From: Dryocosmus kuriphilus | Taxonomy: Eukaryota > Arthropoda > Insecta > Hymenoptera > Cynipidae | Assembly (NCBI GenBank): GCA_038277395.1 | Contig: CM076194.1 | Coordinates: 135,503,230-135,567,229 of the forward strand | Length of the DNA: 64,000 bases | Reading direction: 5' to 3' | Shown here: piece by piece, positions 1 to 10,625 of the stretch | Layout of the letters: each line of letters begins with the position of its first letter | How positions within the stretch are numbered: position 1 is the first letter of the stretch | Translations under genes and position numbers: made by a program | Notes under the pieces: generated by a model | What the model saw: the letters and a program-made list of their open reading frames with translations, nothing else | Database searches by the model: none | What the model was told of the DNA's origin: nothing

Positions 1-527
1 TGCTTTACTAGCGTTTGATGATCCGTTGACGAGGTATCAAGTAATATTTTTAATATTCTCGTATGATTAGCTAGTGCTGACACAATATTTTTGTTATCAG
101 TATATAATTTATCGAACTCATTATTTATATTTTCCAAGTCGTTGTTACTTAATGTGCCAAAAAGTGTTTTTGATATTTCCCCTACGAAGTTGACCAAGCC
201 TCTTTTTGATCTGTTATTTTTCCCTAATAATTTATTGAGAATATTTTCCTTATCTTGCAGTCGTTTTAGTCTTGCTTCCATTATTTCTATTTCCTGAGCT
301 TCGTTGCATTTGTAATTACAAACTTGACCTGCTAGTCGTATCGCTTTTCTTATATTTTCTAGTCGATTGGCTGTATTAGTTACGTTTATCCCGATTATAA
401 GATTCCAACTGTCGTGATACATGTACATTTTGCCTATGTCTTCTATGTACAGGTTTCCATTGATTGTGGTCGTCGTGATATTTGCTGTAATGATGCGCAA
501 GAGTCCCAGTAAGATGATGGTCAGCAT
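1..527 (-). CDS. env: Env-like fusion glycoprotein, N-terminal part only (open to the window edge)
   Basis: An open frame begins with an ATG at 527 and stays open to position 1, about 175 codons. It starts 11 bases after the integrase stop (539-541). A hydrophobic N-terminal stretch fits a signal peptide. There is a possible N-glycosylation site, two closely spaced cysteines, and an R-x-x-R furin-type cleavage site (RSKRG) about 120 residues in, followed by a moderately hydrophobic glycine-containing segment of the kind that begins fusion peptides in insect retrovirus and baculovirus F-type proteins. TTACAG just before the ATG is a good splice acceptor, as expected because env of these elements is made from a spliced RNA. 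Unlike gag and pol, the part seen has no break. The identity is inferred from position and motif layout. Confidence 0.75.
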   Translation of the reverse strand, partial: MLTIILLGLLRIITANITTTTINGNLYIEDIGKMYMYHDSWNLIIGINVTNTANRLENIRKAIRLAGQVCNYKCNEAQEIEIMEARLKRLQDKENILNKLLGKNNRSKRGLVNFVGEISKTLFGTLSNNDLENINNEFDKLYTDNKNIVSALANHTRILKILLDTSSTDHQTLVK

Positions 528-540
528 GTTCTGTAATATT

Positions 541-1870
541 AATCGCAATAAGGCATAAGTTGGTTAGCATGAATTCTTGTTTCCTTATTGTTAAACTTAA
601 TTATATAATTATTATTATCAAATCGATATATTATTTCCGCCGGGCCGATCCAACTTCGAGATAACTTATTGGATTTTGTGTTATTTACGAATTTGACTTT
701 GTCTTTTGGCTCGAAGATCCCTTGGGGTATTACTATTTTGGAATCTTGAAGTTGTTTATACTTTTCTTTTTGTAGTGCAATTTTCTCCTTAGCCTTTTGT
801 AAATATTTCTCATGCTTTGTCTTCCACATTTGTAGTAAATCGTCATACCTTAGATTTGGAGTGGTTGCAAGAGGTGAAGGAAAATTGGCGTTTTCTCTTC
901 CGAACATAGCTTGGAAAGGACTAATTCCTATTCCCTCGTGTTTGGTGGTATTATACGCGAGGGTATTGATTTTTAAGGTTTTATCCCATTCTATTCCGTT
1001 GTCTGCTACGCAAGTCTTTAGTAAATCTTTGATAGTAGAGTGTGCTCTTTCTATACTGCCATTACTTTGCGGATGATAAATAGTTGTTTTGATATGCTTG
1101 ATACGGAATAAGTTTTCAAAATTTTGTACCAGTTCGGAGACAAAGTTCTGTCCTTGATCAGTGAGGATTGTTTTGGGCGCTCCAAATATATATATATGAA
1201 ATGATCAAATAGCCCTTCTATTACAGATTCCGATGTGGCTGTCTGCAAGGGTATTAGCATCAGATATTTGGTTAGTTGGTCTTGAATGCTCAAAATGTAC
1301 TCATTTCGTGAACTGGTTATTGGCAGTGGTCCAAATATATCCATGGCGACCTTGTCATTGGGGTTAACTGGTGTGTCTGGAATAATAGCTTCTACTTGTT
1401 GTTTTATTCTCGTTGTTTTTTGAAGTTAACAGATTGGACATCTTTTTACATATTTTATGATATCATTTTCCATGTTTTTCCACTCACCTAGTTGTCTAGC
1501 TTTATCGATGGACTTTGTCTCTCCGAAGTGCTGTCCACTTATTGATCCGTGGGCTTCCTTAATGACCTCTTCTTTTTCACTTTAAGTAAGCTCATTTTGA
1601 GGCGAATAGCATACATGTATTTTATTTTTTGTATTTTTGCTCAAGAAATTCAATAAGTCATCGAGTTTGATTCTTTCAAGAGGTGTTATAGTAGGATCGA
1701 TGAAGTGCAGTCTTAACTATTGTTAATCCTCTGTTAATAAATCCTTGTATTGCTTCTGCTAGTATGGTTAACCATATCTCCTCCCTAAATTCCGGTAATA
1801 CGATCATTCTAGGATCATTTGAGGGTCTCTTCTGAAGTTTCCTCCATAATTTCCCTCCAGCATTGGATTT
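541..1870 (-). pseudogene. pol: Integrase region of pol, frameshifted
   Basis: The integrase is spread over different frames. The catalytic core begins near 1344 (MDIFGPLPITSSRNEY, first Asp). The frame is lost at a small (TA)n run near 1180-1200, after which the second core Asp (in TDQG) and the Glu (in IERAHS) can be read in another frame. The C-terminal part is open at 539-907 and has a basic coiled stretch and a small SH3-like end, closing with TAA at 539-541. A zinc-binding N-terminal piece with Cys-x2-Cys is readable near 1430-1445. It would insert the retroviral DNA into the host chromosome, but several frame changes make this copy nonfunctional. Confidence 0.8.
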
Positions 1871-1903
1871 TTTAATGATACGACTCGTTGTTTTATCAGT
1901 TTT

Positions 1904-2890
1904 CTATACTTCATAATTTACATGCAAATCTTTGTCATATTCTATAACATAACTAACTTCTATTTTGACGTTCTCCTTTTCAACTGTCACTGTAGATTCT
2001 TGACTAGTTGATGGGTTAGCTGTTTCTTCTGATAAAGTTGGTGTTAAGGTATCTCCTTGTTGGAGAAAGTCTGTTTCTAAAATGCTTGTGCTTGGAATGT
2101 TTTGTTCTAATAACATCTCTTCAATACTTCCCATGGTCGGCGAACTTATTATTTCTCCTTTACTTTCTTCTTCTGCCTGAATTTGTGGTGTTGGTGTATT
2201 TAAATTCCTGTCTTTTATGACTATTTCATCAATATCTGGTAATTCGTTTTCTAAATCTTCAACGTTTATCCCAGCTTTTTCCATTGCTTCTTGTAAATCA
2301 TCTTTGATCGGTAGTAGTCTAGATAAACAATCAGCCACTTTATTTTCTTTTCCTTTTATATAGTCTATTGTTTTGTAATTGAATTCTTCTAGTCTCAATC
2401 TCCATCTTAATAACCGAGATGATGGATTTTTTACATTGTGTAACCACTTAAGGGCTTGGTGAGCAGTTCGGATATTAAATGTTCTTCCTAATAGATATTG
2501 TCTGAGTCTTTGTGTAGCCCATACGATAGCTAAAAGTTCTTTTTCTGAGGTAGAGTAGTTCTGCTCGGCTCCGTTAAGCGTTCTTGATATGAAGCAACAA
2601 GGATGTCCTTCTTGACTTAATACTGCTCCTAATCCTACATTAGAAGCATCGGTAGTAAGGGTAAATTCCTTACTATATCGGGAAAGCTTAAAACTGGAGC
2701 TCTACATAATACTTTTTTCAAATAATCGAATGCTTCCTGATGTTTCCCTGTCCATTTGAAAGGATTATCTTTTTTCGTCAATGTTGTTAGAGGTTTAGTA
2801 ATATGTGAAAATTTTTTTATAAACTTTCTGTAATATCCTGCCAGCCCCAGGAAAGACTGTACTTCCTTTACATTCGTTGGTATTTTGAAG
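1904..2890 (-). pseudogene. pol: RT C-terminal/RNase H region of pol, frameshifted
   Basis: The frame at 2635-2931 carries the conserved RT/RNase H connection (FLGLAGYYRKFIKKFSHITK), then shifts near 2650-2690. A second frame, open from there to 1904, has RNase H features: TTDASNVGLGAVLS, a later TAHQALKW where the family usually has DHQ, and KVADCLSR. A roughly 130-residue acidic, Ser/Thr/Glu-rich linker follows to the stop at 1904. RNase H removes the RNA strand of the RNA-DNA hybrid during reverse transcription. The Asp to Ala change in TAHQ is a further sign of decay. Confidence 0.8.
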
Positions 2891-2895
2891 ATTTT

Positions 2896-3243
2896 GATAA
2901 CAGTTGTAGTACCTGGTGGATGTGTCTTCATTCGAAACTTGAATCCACTGAGTCTACCTGATCATGTTCGCTGTTGTCTTTCCAGAGTTAAACCCTCCTT
3001 AGAACAGTTGGTGGCCCTAAAAAGGGCCGAGGTTGTGTAGGGGGGGGGGGGGGGGGGTATAAGGGGGGGGGGGGGGTCAGGCGTCGTCACTGTCCTCTCC
3101 AGGGCCTGAGTCCCCTTTTACTTCCACCGGGTGAACCAGACCGCCGACTTCAGGCTGTCGATGGAACAGCTGCTCCCGGAACACGCGGCGGACTCGCAGA
3201 CTAGATGTCGTTACGAATTTTTGCGCTAAAGGCGTATATCAGT
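2896..3243 (-). mobile_element. 0.35-kb foreign insertion in pol with poly-C tracts and a histone-type stem-loop
   Basis: The pol frame is continuous on either side (AIK at the end of RT, FKIPTNVKEV after it) but about 348 bases lie between, bounded by short T runs that could be a target duplication. Read on the minus strand, the insert holds an open frame of about 55 codons ending in an acidic tail (GEDSDDA then stop), two C tracts (14 and 18), a histone 3' stem-loop with a possible downstream element, then about 120 bases more. It is much more GC-rich than the host retrovirus. I do not recognise the peptide; it is not the C-terminus of a core histone. A 5'-truncated retroelement or a piece of a histone-locus transcript are both possible. 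Confidence 0.55.
3013..3028 (-). promoter_or_regulatory. Histone pre-mRNA 3' stem-loop
   Basis: The minus strand reads GGCCCTTTTTAGGGCC, which fits the metazoan histone 3' end consensus (GGYYYTTHTHARRRCC) at every position: 6-bp stem, 4-base loop. It is followed by ACCA, the usual cleavage neighbourhood. A purine stretch GGAAAGAC lies about 30 bases downstream and resembles a U7 snRNA-binding histone downstream element. Confidence 0.6.
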
Positions 3244-4074
3244 TTTTATGGCGTCTATTTTTGCTGGGTTAGGCTTTACACCGTCTTTAGTTATCAAATG
3301 CCCCAGATATTCGAGTTCGGGTCTCAAGTATTCACATTTGTCCGGCTGTAGTTTTAATCCGACTTCACGTAAACGTTCTAGTATTAATGTGAGGTTTTTG
3401 TTGTGTTCCTCTATTGTGCTTCCAAAGATGACTATGTCGTCTAAATATACGAAACAATGTTTCCCTACTAGTCCTCTTAATGCTCCGTCCATCATTCTTT
3501 GAAATGTGTCCGGGGCGTTTTTTAATCCAAATGGCATTCGTAGAAATTCGAAATGCCCTTCTGGAGTCGAGAATCCAGTATACTTAGTTGAGTTGGGGGA
3601 CATCGGTATTTGATGAAATCCTGAACTTAAATCGAAAGCAGAGAAGAACTTAGCTTTACCCAATTGATTCAAAATATCGTCTATGACCGGCAAGGGGTAG
3701 GCGTCTTGGTCTGTGTCTTCATTGATTTTTCTAAAATCTACCACCACCATACGCCATTTCTTTTTTCCGGAAGCATCGGGTTTCTTCGGTACTACCCAGA
3801 TCGGTGAATTAAATGGTGAATTAGATTCTTTTATGAGGTTCTTTTCCAATAGTTCTTTCACTTGCCTTTTGACTTCTTCCTTATGGCATTCAGGGGGTCT
3901 GTATGATTTAATGTTAATGATTTTTCCTGTTTTTAATATTATTTCATGTTCAGTTAGTGTTGTGCAGGGCAAAGGGTCTCCATCTAGCGTATAGACGTCG
4001 GCAAATTGCGATATTATTTTCCAAATAGCATCTGCATTCTCTTCTTCTACGTGATTTAATCTGGTTTTGTCCAA
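3244..4074 (-). pseudogene. pol: Reverse transcriptase domain of pol, cut by an insertion
   Basis: This is the best preserved part of the provirus, an unbroken frame of about 277 codons. Palm motifs are intact: AFDLSSGFHQIPM carries the first catalytic Asp and YLDDIVIF the Asp pair, with GHFEFLRMPFGLKNAP between them as in Ty3/gypsy RTs. It would copy the retroviral RNA into DNA. The frame ends artificially at the 2896-3243 insertion, just before the connection domain, and a frameshift separates it from the protease upstream (4074-4289). Both would prevent a full Pol polyprotein. Confidence 0.9.
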
Positions 4075-4288
4075 GAGATTTTTTATTCTGCTGTTTGTTA
4101 ACTTTGTATTCTTTTTAGTGTGGTTTCTGATATCTTGTTTATTCTAGTTATAGTTTCATATTCAGGGATCTGAGTTTGTATAGGTTGTGATCCATAGTTA
4201 CTGTATGGCACTTGCAATATCTCGTTTTTTATTTTATATATTCCATCTGGGATGTGGGGATGTTTCCCAATCCAAACTTCTTGGTCTG

Positions 4289-4780
4289 TTACACCAAGAA
4301 TTTTATTATTCTGTTTACTTGAGTGGTGTGTGATCCTATATATTCCCCGTCATCATGTAATGGTAGTTTGTGTTTTTCGATTATCAAATGTTCTGGAGTA
4401 ATTGAGTATCTTTGATATTGCCTAAAGAAGGGTTGTCCAATTATTCCTTCTTCTGGCAATGGGAACTCATTGTGTACTACATGAAATAAATGTTTTTTCC
4501 CGAAATACCATATATATGTTTCTTTCCACGCAGTATGTTTATCATTCCCCATGATAAAATTATTCTTATTTTCGAATAATTTTGCTTGAATCGGCACTTT
4601 ATTTTCTTTTATTATGTTAATTGAAGATCCGGAATCAACTAATAATCTGTATGTTGTTCCGTCACTTCTTCTTCCCAGTATGGATTGTAATCTTCCGCTG
4701 CTGCTTGGTATTCTGCTATACCCTCGTAATTTTCTTGCTCTTTTTCCTCCTCTGGGGTCATAGGCACTGAGTGTAAACAT
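4289..4780 (-). pseudogene. pol: Retroviral aspartic protease region
   Basis: The frame has RLLVDSGSSINII, the catalytic D-S/T-G motif of retropepsins with its hydrophobic approach strand, and a later ILG-type flap end represented by GIIGQPFFRQ. The enzyme would cut Gag and Pol precursors. Its 5' end overlaps the gag zinc-knuckle frame (4639-4926) in a different phase, consistent with gag-pol frameshifting or with decay. It closes at 4289, about 215 bases before the RT frame resumes. Confidence 0.8.
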
Positions 4781-5613
4781 TCTTGCTGTTCCTGTTCATT
4801 CTCTTCTTGAATGTTCCTGATGGCTTGTTGTGGCGGTCTTTTTAAATATTGACTCTGGGGAAAATTTGTTTTGGTCGGGCATTGATTAGCGAAATGTCCG
4901 GGTTTTCCACATTTATTACAGGTCAATGTATTTTTGTCTTACAATATCTGACTTTGTCCATTGTTTCTTTGTGTGTTATTATTTAGTTGGGGTTTTTGTG
5001 ACATAAATTGTCTTGCTAACGGCAATGTGCTTTGCCTCGTTGGCCTTCTGAATGTGGTGCTTTTCTTGTAAGCGTACTAGGCTGGGCTTCCTTTAACCAC
5101 ATTTCCATTTCTATTTCATTGTTTTGTGCTTCAGCGATACTAGAGGGTTTTTGTGCCTTTACCTGTAACCCAATTTCTCGACATAAATTGAGTAGATATT
5201 TTTTTAAACATTCCTCTTCTTCGAGGTCTATTGCTATTCTTCTTTTCATGGGTTAGCTATGAGCTGCCTGCGCCGAATATTTTAATTCATTGACAATTTG
5301 TCTGTATCGTATATTATAATTTTGAGTAGTCTCAGTCAGTCCCTGTTTACAACTTTCTAATTTACTTCGAAGGGCACTTACCGATCCTATCTGTTTTAGA
5401 TTTGAGCGCAGTGTTTCATATAATGTATAATAATCGTTAATCTATGTATAACGAATGCTTTTTTCAGCTTGCTGTGTTATTTTTTCAGCAAGTATAAAAT
5501 CTAACAGCAAGTCCGGTTGGGAATATCTTTTGTGTGCCCTTTTGACCACCTTAATGAAATCTTCCACTCCTATGTCATCTTGTCCATTTAACGGCTTAAT
5601 TGTTCTGATTATA

Positions 5614-6943
5614 CGAGGGCCTACCCAAAAGAAACCGAACTACTTTTGTACAAAGTTATTATTTTGATTTTTCTACAAAAAACATTTAATCTCCTTCAAA
5701 GTACTCTCCATTGGAGACAATACACTTATCTAATCTTTTATTCCATTGTTCGAAACATTTTTTAAATTCCTCTTTTGTGATGCTTGACAGCGCCTCCGTC
5801 GTTTTTTTTCCTTCACTTCAGCTACGTCCGCAAAACGCTTTCCTTTCATGTCCCTTTTCATTCGGGGGAATAAAAAAAAGTCACAGGGGGCTAAATCGGG
5901 TGAATAGGGTGGGTGAGGAACAGTGGCCATGCTATTTTTGGTCAAAAATCGGCGCACTGAAAGAGCTGTGTGAGCAGCGGCGTTGTCGTGGTGGAAAAAC
6001 CAGTCCCCCGACTGCCACAAATCAGGCCTTTTCCGTCGTAAACTGTTACGCAATCTTTTCAAGACTTCCAGGTAAAATGCCTGATTAACTGTCTGACCCG
6101 GTGGAACAAATTCTGAATGGACGACTCCTCTCACATCGAAAAAACAAATGAGCATCGTCTATTAATGTTTGACCTCACCTGACGAACTTTTTTAGGGCGA
6201 GGCGAATTTTGAGTCTTCCATTGACTTGACTGTTGCTTAGTTTCAGGATCGTATCCATAACACCACGATTCGTCACCTGTTATGACCTTGGAAAAAAAGT
6301 TTGGATCATTTTGGAATTCCTCCTTCAAAGCAGAGCATGCTTGCACGCGGCCTTGTTTTTGCTCTGCAGTCAGCAGTCGAGGAACAAATTTTGCAGCCAC
6401 CCTTCTCATCCCCAAATCTTCACTTAGAATTCTCTGTACTGAACTCCAACTCACGCCAGATTTCTCCACAACTTCTTCGATGGTCCTTCGTCGATCTTCC
6501 AGGATGATTTCACGAATTTTTTCAACATTTTCGTCGGTTCGGGTCGTCGAAGGACGTCTAGAGCGAGGTTGGTCGTCAATTGACATTTCCCCACTTTTAA
6601 AACGAGAATACCACTCGAACACTTGAGTTTTTCCCATAGCATCATCCTTGTAGGCCGTTTTTAACATTTGAAGAGTTTCTGTGCCCGTTTTCCCGAGCAG
6701 GAAGCAAAACCTCACGTTGGCACGCTGATCACGAAAATCAACCATCACAAAAAACGACGAGCGCGCAAAGCAACAGTCACAAAAAAAAATTACACACACC
6801 AAATGCAACCTTACACAGTGATAGCAGTTGGCATACTAACTGGTGAAAAGTGCCTCTACACGCACCTACCGGCAAAAAAACCCGGTACTACAACAACTCC
6901 GCTCCCCACAACATCAGTTCGGTTTCTTTTGGGTAGGCCCTCG
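5614..6943 (-). mobile_element. Mariner-family transposon inserted in gag
   Basis: The 1330-bp element has perfect 28-bp terminal inverted repeats (5614-5641 and 6916-6943, outer end CGAGGGCCTACCCAAAAG) flanked on both sides by TA, the mariner target duplication (5612-5613, 6944-6945). The perfect ends suggest a recent insertion, yet the transposase is frameshifted. It is younger than the retrovirus it interrupts. Confidence 0.97.
5686..6745 (-). pseudogene. Mariner transposase, DD34D, frameshifted
   Basis: Reading starts at ATG 6745 (MVDFRDQRANVRFCFLLGK), about 20 codons inside a longer open frame. Two N-terminal helix-turn-helix regions are recognisable, then the catalytic triad: first Asp in TGDESWCYGYD, second in FFHHDNAAAH, third in YSPDLAPCDFF with exactly 34 residues between the second and third. 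A frameshift near 6150-6170 moves reading to 5730-6155. A second at the T run near 5800 displaces the last ~35 residues, whose stop would be at 5686-5688. All catalytic residues survive, so inactivation is by these indels alone. The enzyme would cut and paste the element at TA sites. Confidence 0.93.
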
Positions 6944-7424
6944 TATTCTTGGCTGGTATTACACCTGACACTGATTGTCGTGTTGGAGAATAATCGGATT
7001 CTTCCTCTTCTCGCCGGTGTATTACTTCATTGTAGATAGTTTTCGGGTGAAAGTGGTTTCGTAAACCACTATGATGACTTTTGTCTTTATCAATGATGCT
7101 TTCGATATTTCTTAATAAACCTTGCTCTGGTTTTTCATTTTCCCTTTCATCATTATTTCCTAATCGGTCTTGATTTTGTAATACCTTAGTAGGTGAATGT
7201 GTTCTGGTTTCTCTTTCTGTACTATTGTCGGATGTATACTCTATGTCTGTTTCAATCCTCGGTTTCAATCCCATTGAATGTCCCAGTAACGCTATTTCTT
7301 TTGTCCTATTGTCGTTTTCTTTTACTGGTACTGAAATATTAAGTTCTAATCCACCCAGTTTACTCATAATTTCTTTTAAAGTTTGCTCCATGTTAACAGG
7401 AGTTGGGGATGTTGATCTTGACAT

Positions 7425-8312
7425 AATAGGTGTGGAGGAAGGAAGATTGTCTAATTCAACTTGCTCTTCACTATCTGTGCTCGTCTCGTCTGTCTTTTAC
7501 GTTTCGTTTTCTCTATATTCCCTTTTATTTAAGTTATCCAGATTGAAAGTTTATCTTTTACTATCTATTTCTTAATTTTTGTTTTATAAATTGTTGTGTT
7601 TGTGTTATTTAATACCGAGAGGTTCACACGTATGCTGCTACAAGCATACGTCAGACTCTCAATCGGTAGTGTATTTTTCTTTTATTGATGGTTCGTAGGC
7701 TGTGGTGCAAGGCCTAACGAAACGTTAATGTACAAGGTTTGCTCCGCCGGAAGTGAAATTAAAGTTCGTTAGGACTTGTAAAATTTTACTTCCGTCTCCT
7801 TCCGCAGACAGTAAGGGAGACTGACGCTTTTGTACATTAAAATACCTAAAGTGTTTTCATGAATAATAACTCACATTTATTTTTGACTGAAGGTCTTGAA
7901 GTTCTTGTTGATCTTCTTTCTTCTTTTGATGGAAGGTCTTGAAGTTCTTGTAGATCTTTCTTCTGTATCGATTTTCCGTCCCAGGTTCTAAGAGTGAAAT
8001 CTCTTCTTCAGGGGTATTCCAATAGGAGAATTTTCTTCAATTCTTGTCAATGCCAGATGGCCTTCCGCCTGATTGCGGGCCTCCTTCCAGAGAAGTGTTC
8101 AATTTCTTTTCGTTTTCTTTTAACAAAGCCTCGGCTATATGTATTGAGCCTGTCCTTGTTGGTTATCGGGCAAATCCGTGGATAAGTCCGGATTTCTCTA
8201 TTTTTCGGGGACCGTAGCTCCTTTTCTTATCCTCCAGGTCCTTTAGATCGATGATAGGGCAATTTTGACTTCCTATTGACAACCGTAGAAGCCTCTTCGT
8301 CGTGTTGCTCTA
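7425..8312 (-). other. Retroviral 5' leader
   Basis: About 890 bases between the primer site and gag hold no long frame. A short motif (CTTGAAGTTCTTGT with TCTTCTTTTGATGG nearby) is duplicated at about 7893-7960. A packaging signal and the env splice donor are expected here but none can be assigned by eye. Confidence 0.5.
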
Positions 8313-8329
8313 TCCTGGCAGGATCGCCA
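8313..8329 (-). promoter_or_regulatory. Primer-binding site
   Basis: Four bases after the LTR end, the minus strand reads TGGCGATCCTGCCAGGA. The leading TGG pairs with a tRNA 3' CCA, and the rest matches the acceptor and T-arm layout used to prime minus-strand DNA. The tRNA was not identified. Confidence 0.7.
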
Positions 8330-8333
8330 AAAA

Positions 8334-8535
8334 TGTAATGGTCCAAAATAATAATTTGTGTTTTTAAAAATTGGTTTGTCATAAAAACACACCGTTTTAT
8401 TTACAAACTTTGAGTACAAGTTACAGTAGTAATTTAGTAGAGTAATGCCCGTCTAAGGTCTAGCCCTAAGCTTATATAGCCTACTCCTACCTATAACCTA
8501 ATAGCGTTTCGGGAGGGGTTATCGATTGCGTTACA
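8334..8535 (-). repeat. 5' LTR of the endogenous retrovirus
   Basis: The 202-bp unit begins TGTAACGC and ends CATTACA on the minus strand, with a 5-bp terminal inverted repeat (TGTAA/TTACA). An AATAAA polyadenylation signal lies on the minus strand at 8396-8401. The partner LTR is outside the window, so the boundaries rest on the terminal TG...CA, the adjacent primer site and the right flank that matches empty copies elsewhere. Confidence 0.8.
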
Positions 8536-9716
8536 TATATACCTTCAAAGAAGTTAATGCATCACACCATCTACTCAACGCTCTTATCTTTTTCATAGCA
8601 TATTATGTTACAATATTGGCGTCATACTTGCTATGAAAAAATGTTTAATCTGGATATATATTGAGAGAATATTCTTTCATCGTGTTAAAGTAATACTAGC
8701 TTTTTAGTCTATTGATATGGTTAGTAAAACGAAACAGATCAATGTAACCCTGAAAAATTCTTGGAAATATTTTTGTAGGCTAGAATATAAGAGCATAAAT
8801 TTCATCAATAACTTTAGGTCTTGCAATTTACTTAATATCTGATTTCCTGCCTGTGCATGACCACATGTGACTTGTGCGATCGAACCCTCAGTTAGTGTTG
8901 ATGCATCATGATTCAATGATTTCATAATAATGCGAAACAGAACAATAATAATATCGCTCTGAAATATTGAAATACCTCCGAGATGCTTCGAAAAAACGTA
9001 TGGTTTCGTATGGCTAGAATAACGTGTGCTCGCTGTGAGAAAAATTATACATGATCTTGCACGTGTGCGACTTGCTTGATAAATTTTATTGTAACACATT
9101 AGAGGGCAATAAATCATATCGATTTTTGGTTATTATAAAAATATAAGAGATTCATCGCTCACACTCATTTTGGTTATTATAAAAATGTAAGAGACTCACT
9201 TCAATTTTAGAGCTCCCTAACTGCTGATGGTTGAAAACAGAAATAATGCGTTTGAAATATTTTCAATAGAAATAGGAGAGGTTAGCATTATTAAATAATA
9301 TCTGAGTCTCTGTATGTTTTATAGAACAAAGATTCCTTTGTAATCAAAATTGGACTTGTGACCTACTTGCTGAATTTTATTTTAACGCATTACGAAAGCA
9401 GTAAATTATGTCAATTGGTAATGGCTCATTTCATCTCTTGAATATGCGCTGTCAAATTCTTTTCACATAATTACTTTATTATATTTTTATGATATCACCC
9501 AGAATCCTCTCGAAACTTGGCATAGGAGAAAGAGAAAGAAAGGGGGGGGGAGGAGAGAGAGAGAGTTGTTTACGCAAAATTCATGTTTAGCAATTGCGTA
9601 TTATTTAATTAATGACGTCACACCGAACATTCTAGAAACTTAGCACAGCTAACTCTGGATGTCGGTAATGGTCGGTCACAGGGATCTTGAGCCAGAAACC
9701 CCCCTGTACATCTACT
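8536..9716 (-). mobile_element. Terminal part of a Maverick/Polinton-like element
   Basis: Read on the minus strand from 9716, it starts AGTAGATGTACAGGG and continues with the same order of sequence as the element starting at 56946: a GA/CT-rich spot at 9541-9565, a GACAGCGCA-type motif, then a block shared with 58.1-58.6 kb. The retrovirus truncates it at 8535. The frame at 8704-9117 overlaps this repeat and is not supported as a gene. Confidence 0.7.
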
Positions 9717-10623
9717 GATTCAGAACTCTATTTTTATAGATATTTGTTTTGTATGGAAGTATTAATGATCGAGGGGTTGATCAGTTTAAATTTTGATGTA
9801 CACGCTAATTCAAGCATTCAGAAATGATTCAAGAAGAATTAATTCCATTGAATATAATACATTTTTTAAATTAAAATGTTTATTTTTAAATAAATAAAAA
9901 AAAAGGTTTTTTAAGATTAATGACGAAAAATAAGTGCATGAACCTATCAGTAGCATTTCTATTGATGCCACACCACTTTCTTACCTTTTCTATATGTTTT
10001 CGCCCGACCCTGAATAACTTATTTTTACTTCAACGTAATGCCTCAAAAAAGTTTCTTTTTATATTCTGTAACGGTATCAAAATGAAGTGCCGATACGCTC
10101 GAATGACATGTCGAAGTCATTCGTGCTCTCACCTTTTTTTTAAGATCAAATTGTAGGCACTTTTATTATAAAATGATATAAAATGAATTATTATCGTTTT
10201 AGAAGAAAAAAAGTTAGGGCTTTTGTAAATTAAGAGTTTAAAACCCATTTTTAATCTACTATTTTTCAGTTTGAAGGAGGCAGACGTGAGATGATCCGAT
10301 TAATTCTGCATCGTATCGTCAAATTAATTGGATCCCGCAAGTGAAATGCGAGACGTGTATTCGATGATGCTCCTTTGACGATTTATCTATTCGTACGAAT
10401 CTGCGTTGTGCATTCGTGCATAACTATCGATTGAAAATTGAAATCCATGATTACCTTATTATGGAAATTCACGAGTCGTTGAATTATGTCAGTTGCAAAG
10501 GATATCATTTGGATCTACGTATTTATGAATTCAGAGCTTCATTCTTTACAATTCAGTTCAATTTTTTAAATATTCTAATCGATACGAATACACACAACTC
10601 AAGTTTGATAATACTTTGGTGCG
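9717..10623. other. AT-rich stretch, no feature recognised
   Basis: Only short frames (78 and 76 codons) without recognisable motifs are present. GC rises slightly around 10280-10420. Nothing supports a gene or a known repeat. Confidence 0.5.
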
Positions 10624-10625
10624 TA

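Larger units (their letters stand above)
4639..7424 (-). pseudogene. gag: Gag, split by a mariner and carrying in-frame stops
   Basis: Gag starts at ATG 7424 (MSRSTSPTPVNMEQ) and is open to the mariner TA target at 6944-6945, about 160 codons of charged, Ser/Thr-rich sequence. It resumes at 5613 with a capsid-like segment, then meets a TAG at 5442-5444, a TAA at 5253-5255 and a frameshift after about 5050. The nucleocapsid end at 4926-4870 has one CCHC zinc knuckle, CNKCGKPGHFANQC (C-x2-C-x4-H-x4-C), which binds viral RNA. Only the mariner and point lesions interrupt it. N-terminal similarity to known Gags was not recognised; the call rests on position and the knuckle. Confidence 0.8.
1..8535 (-). 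mobile_element. Gypsy/errantivirus-type endogenous retrovirus, decayed, 3' end outside the window
   Basis: The element reads leftwards: LTR (8334-8535), primer-binding site (8313-8329), leader, gag with a CCHC knuckle, protease (DSGSS), reverse transcriptase (YLDDIVIF), RNase H, integrase, then an env-like frame leaving at position 1. This order is that of metazoan Ty3/gypsy retroviruses (errantiviruses). The coding parts are broken by in-frame stops in gag, frameshifts in pol, a mariner in gag and a 0.35-kb insertion in pol, so this is a dead copy. Its right end abuts TATATA, the pyrimidine-purine target such elements favour, and it landed in a Maverick-like sequence, since the right flank matches uninterrupted copies near 58.5 and 59.5 kb. 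The second LTR is not in view. Confidence 0.9.

Noticed and set aside
2896..3243. Histone gene fragment with coding sequence
   Set aside because: The open frame before the stem-loop does not end like H1, H2A, H2B, H3 or H4, so only the processing signal is claimed.
5711..6645. Plus-strand frames over the mariner
   Set aside because: Shadows of the minus-strand transposase.
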